Shown: piece after piece, positions 60,791-64,000 of the stretch
How the letters are laid out: the number at the start of each line of letters is the position of its first letter
Numbering within the stretch: position 1 is the stretch's first letter
NCBI RefSeq assembly: GCF_002097715.1
Contig: NZ_CP020737.1
Location: forward strand, 1,612,001-1,676,000
From: Burkholderia ubonensis subsp. mesacidophila
Lineage (GTDB): Bacteria > Pseudomonadota > Gammaproteobacteria > Burkholderiales > Burkholderiaceae
Direction of reading: 5' to 3'
Length of the DNA stretch: 64,000 nucleotides
The notes under the pieces: model-generated
Database searches by the model: none
What the model was told of the DNA's origin: nothing
Seen by the model: only the letters and a program-made list of their open reading frames with translations
Made by a program: the position numbers and the translations under genes

Positions 60791-61316
60791 TCGGCGGCGC
60801 GGCGACCCGCGGTGCGGCCCGCGCCGGCAGCGCGGCGTCGCGTATCTCGGCGTGCTGATGCTCGTCGCGGCGCTGGGGCTCGGCATGACGCAGGCGGCGC
60901 GGATCTGGACGACGGTCCAGCAGCGCGACCGCGAGGCGCAACTGCTGTTCGTCGGCGACCAGTTTCGCGCGGCGATCGCAGGCTACTACAATGCGGCGGG
61001 AGGCGGCCGCTATCCGGCGTCGCTCGAGGCACTGCTCGACGATCGCCGCGGGCTGCCGACGCTGCGTCACTTGCGGCGCCTGTACGCCGATCCGCTGACC
61101 GGGTCGACGCAGTGGGGGCTCGTGAAGGCGCCGGACGGCGGCATCATGGGCGTGTTCAGCGAGGCGCCGGGGCAGCCGCTGAAGCGCCAGGGCTTTCCTG
61201 CCCGGTATGACGCGTTCGGCGACAGCGGCGCGTACAGCGAATGGGCTTTTGTTTACCTGCCGCCCGCTCCGGTCGACGGAGCGGCGAACGGGCCCGGAGA
61301 CGGGGCGGCATACTGA
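60777..61316 (+). CDS. Pseudopilin-like protein lacking Glu5
   Basis: A 179-residue protein with a long basic leader (RRGNRRRGDPRCGPRRQRG) and hydrophobic segment VAYLGVLMLVAALGLGMTQAA. If RG|VAYLG is the prepilin cleavage site, position 5 is Gly, not the near-universal Glu. The minor tip pseudopilin GspK also lacks Glu5. The rest, REAQLLFVGDQFRAAIAGYY, RYPASLEALLDDRR and LYADPLTGSTQWGLVKAPDGGIMGVFSEA, is a family that accompanies the two upstream pseudopilins. It may cap the pseudopilus; this is inferred. Confidence 0.8.
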   Translation: MRRGNRRRGDPRCGPRRQRGVAYLGVLMLVAALGLGMTQAARIWTTVQQRDREAQLLFVGDQFRAAIAGYYNAAGGGRYPASLEALLDDRRGLPTLRHLRRLYADPLTGSTQWGLVKAPDGGIMGVFSEAPGQPLKRQGFPARYDAFGDSGAYSEWAFVYLPPAPVDGAANGPGDGAAY

Positions 61317-61329
61317 GATCGGAACGAAC

Positions 61330-62013
61330 ATGATCGTCGCAATACTCGAAGACATCGTGACCCAGGCGGGCGTCGTGGCCGGCTGGCTCAACAAGGCGGG
61401 CTACGACACGGAGGTGCGGCACGACGGCGACAGCTTCATCGAACTGGTGCGCACGCAGCGCGTCGACGTGCTGCTGCTCGACTGGGACGTGCCCGGCAAG
61501 TCGGGGATCGACGTGATGCGCTGGGCGCGCGAAGCGTTCGCCGACGCGCTGCCGATCATCATGACGACGCAGCACGACGGCGAGAACGACATCGTGTTCG
61601 GTCTCAACAGCGGCGCCGACGACTATCTGATCAAGCCGCTGCGGGAGCGCGAGCTGGTCGCGCGCGTGAATGCGCAGGCGCGCAAGTACTACCCGGAGAC
61701 GCAGCGCGTGAAGATCGTCGAGGTCGGCAAGTTCGCGCTCGACGTGGGCGCGCATGCCGCGACCGTGGACGGCGCGCCGGTCGAACTGTCGCAGCGCGAG
61801 TTCGATCTCGCGCTGATGCTGTTCGAGAGCGTCGGGCGGATCGTGTCGAAGGACATGATGATCAAGCGCATCTGGGGCGTGGTCGATCGGAAATACGACG
61901 CGACGCTCGCCACCTATGTGAGCAAGTTGCGTTCGAGTCTCGGGCTGCGGCCGAAGAACGGCCTCGTGATCACGACGGTCTACAACTACGGGTATCGACT
62001 CGAGCGGACCTGA
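61330..62013 (+). CDS. OmpR-family response regulator
   Basis: A 227-residue regulator. The receiver (1-115) has the acidic pair ED at 7-8, phosphoacceptor Asp51 in VLLLDWDVPGKSG, Thr in IIMTTQHD and Lys in YLIKPLRERELV. The winged-helix domain (~125-227) has VELSQREFDLALMLFE, MMIKRIWG and the recognition region ATLATYVSKLRSSLGL, ending YNYGYRLERT. It starts 13 bp after the last pseudopilin, so it is part of or coupled to the secretion operon. No kinase is adjacent; the CHASE2 kinase at 43574 is the only candidate partner in the window. Confidence 0.92.
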   Translation: MIVAILEDIVTQAGVVAGWLNKAGYDTEVRHDGDSFIELVRTQRVDVLLLDWDVPGKSGIDVMRWAREAFADALPIIMTTQHDGENDIVFGLNSGADDYLIKPLRERELVARVNAQARKYYPETQRVKIVEVGKFALDVGAHAATVDGAPVELSQREFDLALMLFESVGRIVSKDMMIKRIWGVVDRKYDATLATYVSKLRSSLGLRPKNGLVITTVYNYGYRLERT

Positions 62014-62602
62014 TCGGTCGCCCTCCGGATTGCAGCCGGCGCCGACGCGCTGCAGGCGCGGCGCGATCCCGCGCGGCGAGCCGATCTCCGGAAGACGAGA
62101 TCGACGTCGCCGCTTTCCATCCCCGGTTCCAGCGAGGCGGTTGCGACGCGCCGCGTCAGCTCGCTGACCTTCACCCGTCCTTGAGCATCGAAACGATGCG
62201 CTTTCGCGAGGCTGCCGTGACGCGCGGCGGCGCATGCCGCGATCCATTCATGCACCTGTTCCCGCCTGTCGTTTGCCGCCACCGGTTCGAGTGGCGCGTT
62301 CGGCCATGCCGGCGCGAGGTCGCGTTCGTGCATGTAGCGCTGATGGCGCATGAAGCGCGGGTCGACGATCGTGCGGTCGCGCGTCGCGTCGGCGGGCCCG
62401 CCGACCGGAACTCCGGCAGAGACACGTAGACGGTCGGTGCCGCGTCGGGCCGCATCTGTCTGCCGGGCGAGCGTTGAGGATCTCTTCACATTGGTTTGGC
62501 CGCGGCGGCCGAGCCGGAATAATCCCTGTGAACTCGACGGGTTCGTTGTTCCGCTGGCCGGGATCGGCAGCGGAGATCCTTATTTTTCTCCCCGGACATT
62601 CG
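62014..62602. other. 589-bp region with a possible decayed minus-strand gene
   Basis: No intact recognisable gene. On the minus strand about 62060-62440, a protein-like stretch (IVDPRFMRHQRYMHERDLAP, AANDRREQVHEWIAACAAA, RVKVSELTRRVATASLEPG) continues in another frame into MRPDAAPTVYVSLPEF near 62400-62455. This looks like one gene split by a one-base frameshift. I do not recognise the family. Composition contrasts with the usual Arg/Ala-rich shadow frames, but confidence is low. Confidence 0.35.
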
Positions 62603-63284
62603 ATGAAACAGTACCAAAAACCTCTCCTGTTGGTCGCCCTGATGGCGGCATTCGCGCAGCGGTTCGCAGACCTCGGTCAGCGCGGCGGGCGGCGTGCTCG
62701 TGCACGGCAGCGGCGTGACGTTGTCGCAACCGCTCGGCGAAACCGTCGCACTCGTGCGCAGCGAGCGCGCGGCCGGCGTGGGCGTGGTGGCGCACGCCGG
62801 CGTGCGCACCGACCACGCGGGTTACGCGGTCGTGCCGCATGTCACGCCATACCGGCAGAACCGCATCGCATTGCGGACGGCGGAGCTCGATCGCCAGCTC
62901 GAGATTCGCAACGCGATCGTGCATGTCGTGCCGACGCGCGGTGCGGTCGTGCTGGCGCAGTTCGAGGTCGAGGCGGGGCGCCTGATGCTCGACATGGCCG
63001 ACGACGCGGGCAAGCCGGTGCCGTTCGGCGCCGCCGTGCTGACGACGAACGGCAAGGAGGTCGGCATGGTCGGCCCGAACGGTCAGGGCTTCGTCACGGG
63101 TGTCGACCGTGCCGGCGACCTGCTCGTGCGCTGGGGCGCGCGTCCGGACGAGCGCTGCGCGCTGTCGTACGACATGGGCGAGTCGACCGCGCATCGCAAT
63201 TTCCCCGAACTCGAGGTCGTCTGCTCGCGCATGCATCCTGCGCTGGGGGCCGACGCTTCTTCACCCACTTCATCCCGATCATGA
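62603..63284 (+). pseudogene. Fimbrial usher remnant: signal-peptide start fused out of frame to usher C-terminus
   Basis: The frame opening at 62603 encodes a good signal peptide start (MKQYQKPLLLVALMAAFAQ), then degenerates into Arg-rich nonsense by about 62665. From about 62670 another frame reads SVSAAGGVLVHGSGVTLSQPLGETVALV, VRTDHAGYAVVPHVTPYRQNRIAL, HVVPTRGAVVLAQFEV and GKPVPFGAAVLTTNGKEVGMVG, to a stop at 63284. That is the C-terminal region of a FimD/PapC-type outer-membrane usher. About 200 of some 800 usher residues remain. The simplest history is a deletion in a pilin-chaperone-usher operon that joined the start of the first gene to the end of the usher. Its stop overlaps the next ATG, as is usual in such operons. 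Confidence 0.8.
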
Positions 63285-64000
63285 AACCCTCGATATTCCG
63301 ATTTGTCGTGCAGCCTGCGCTGCTGGGCGGCGTTCGTCGCGCTGACGTTCTGCGCGGCGCCCGCGTTTGCCGCGTGCCTGAGCCTGCCCGAAGATTTCAA
63401 TCCGATCGAGTTCGGTTCGATCGCGCCCGACGGAGTCGTCCGGTCGTTCCGGTTCACGTTGACCATCACTTGCGCGCCGAACGGCCAGGGTGAGCCGCTG
63501 GCGCGGACGTTGCACTATTCGAGCGAGTTCGGCCCCGCGCCGGGCATGAACCTGTGGGCGACCAATCTCCCCGGCCTCGCGCTGCGGATGGTGCGCGACG
63601 GCGAGGATCTCGGCAACAAGACGGAAGGCGTGCTCGGAACGCATCCGGGCGACGGCACGGCGCGCGAGTTCGCGGTCGACATGGAGCTCGTCAAGATCGG
63701 GCCGGTGACGCCCGGCTTTCTGCTAGGCCAGGCGCTGATCGTCGAGGCGTCGCCCGTGAGCGGCGATCCCAGCCACTACGTGGTGCGCAAGCACATGACG
63801 AGCAGCTATGTGCGGGGCGTGGCGTGTACCGTCAATACGGCCTCGAAGCATCTCGTCGTGCCGCTCGGCGCCGTGCCGGCGTCGGCCTTCGACGGTCCGG
63901 GCTCGACCCAGGCGTCGCGCGATTTCGCGATCGACCTGACCTGCAGCCCGTACGGCGAGGCGCGGCCGACGCCGCTGTCGATCCAGTTGCTCGGCGAGAC
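63281..64000 (+). pseudogene. Fimbrial subunit/adhesin gene, frameshifted near its start and truncated by window end
   Basis: ATG 63281 overlaps the usher stop (ATGA) and begins MKPSIFRFVVQP. That frame then becomes nonsense. The real coding frame, one base off, runs from about 63310 as CWAAFVALTFCAAPAFAA (a signal-peptide core), then CLSLPEDFNPIEFGSIAP, FRFTLTITCAPNG and YVRGVACTVNTASKHLVVPLG, open to the window end. This resembles FimA-superfamily minor pilins or tip adhesins. Either a one-base indel in the signal peptide has killed it, or translation starts at a TTG (63303) in the correct frame. The 3' end lies outside the window. Confidence 0.65.

Overview
The window is high-GC DNA with dense, codon-biased genes and long spurious antisense frames. 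It looks like a chromosomal segment of Burkholderia sensu stricto (cepacia-complex type). The main evidence is an Hfq with a long Gly/Arg-rich tail, a DUF2968 protein, a Tad-locus-type sigma-54 activator and a ROK/ABC/zwf sugar operon. No phage, IS element or CRISPR array was seen.

Layout. (1) 0-12 kb: the end of a probable Tad/Flp pilus gene, a sigma-54 activator, a DUF2968 protein, hfq2, a small Asp/His-rich exported protein, a TetR(PsrA-like)-fadD-DUF1571 operon with a PsrA-type box, an MFS transporter broken by one amber codon, a GNAT acetyltransferase, and a ParB-like/SulP pair. (2) 12-20.5 kb: a minus-strand sugar operon, ROK regulator > ABC ATPase > permease > binding protein > PfkB kinase > zwf > aldose 1-epimerase, with a perfect 12-bp dyad operator in front of it. 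(3) 20.7-40.2 kb: a complete catecholate siderophore locus lying exactly between two 317-bp direct repeats. Each repeat carries an identical tRNA-Leu(CAG) gene and a 107-nt tRNA-like structured element. The locus has ABC uptake, an esterase, an AraC regulator, a TonB receptor, isochorismate synthase, DHB-AMP ligase, isochorismatase/ArCP, a DUF2218 protein, a one-module NRPS, DHB dehydrogenase, DAHP synthase and an MFS exporter. The hand-read adenylation code of the NRPS looks lysine-type, which points to a 2,3-dihydroxybenzoyl-lysine (azotochelin/cepaciachelin-like) siderophore.

(4) 40.2-43 kb: two exported phosphoesterases. (5) 43-62 kb: a block bracketed by the two halves of a likely split two-component system, a CHASE2 histidine kinase and an OmpR-type regulator. 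It encloses a multidomain GH18 chitinase, a GbpA-type AA10 LPMO and a compact non-canonical type II secretion/type IV pilus-like operon (GspG, lytic transglycosylase, GspF, GspE, PilM/N/O/P-position proteins, TPR-secretin, three further pseudopilins). The arrangement suggests a chitin-utilisation and secretion module, but no sequence directly proves that the secretion genes export the chitinase. (6) 62-64 kb: a decayed region, then the remains of a chaperone-usher fimbrial operon in which a signal-peptide start is joined out of frame to the C-terminus of an usher, followed by a frameshifted fimbrial subunit running off the window.

All calls come from reading the sequence and recalling family features. 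No database search was run.
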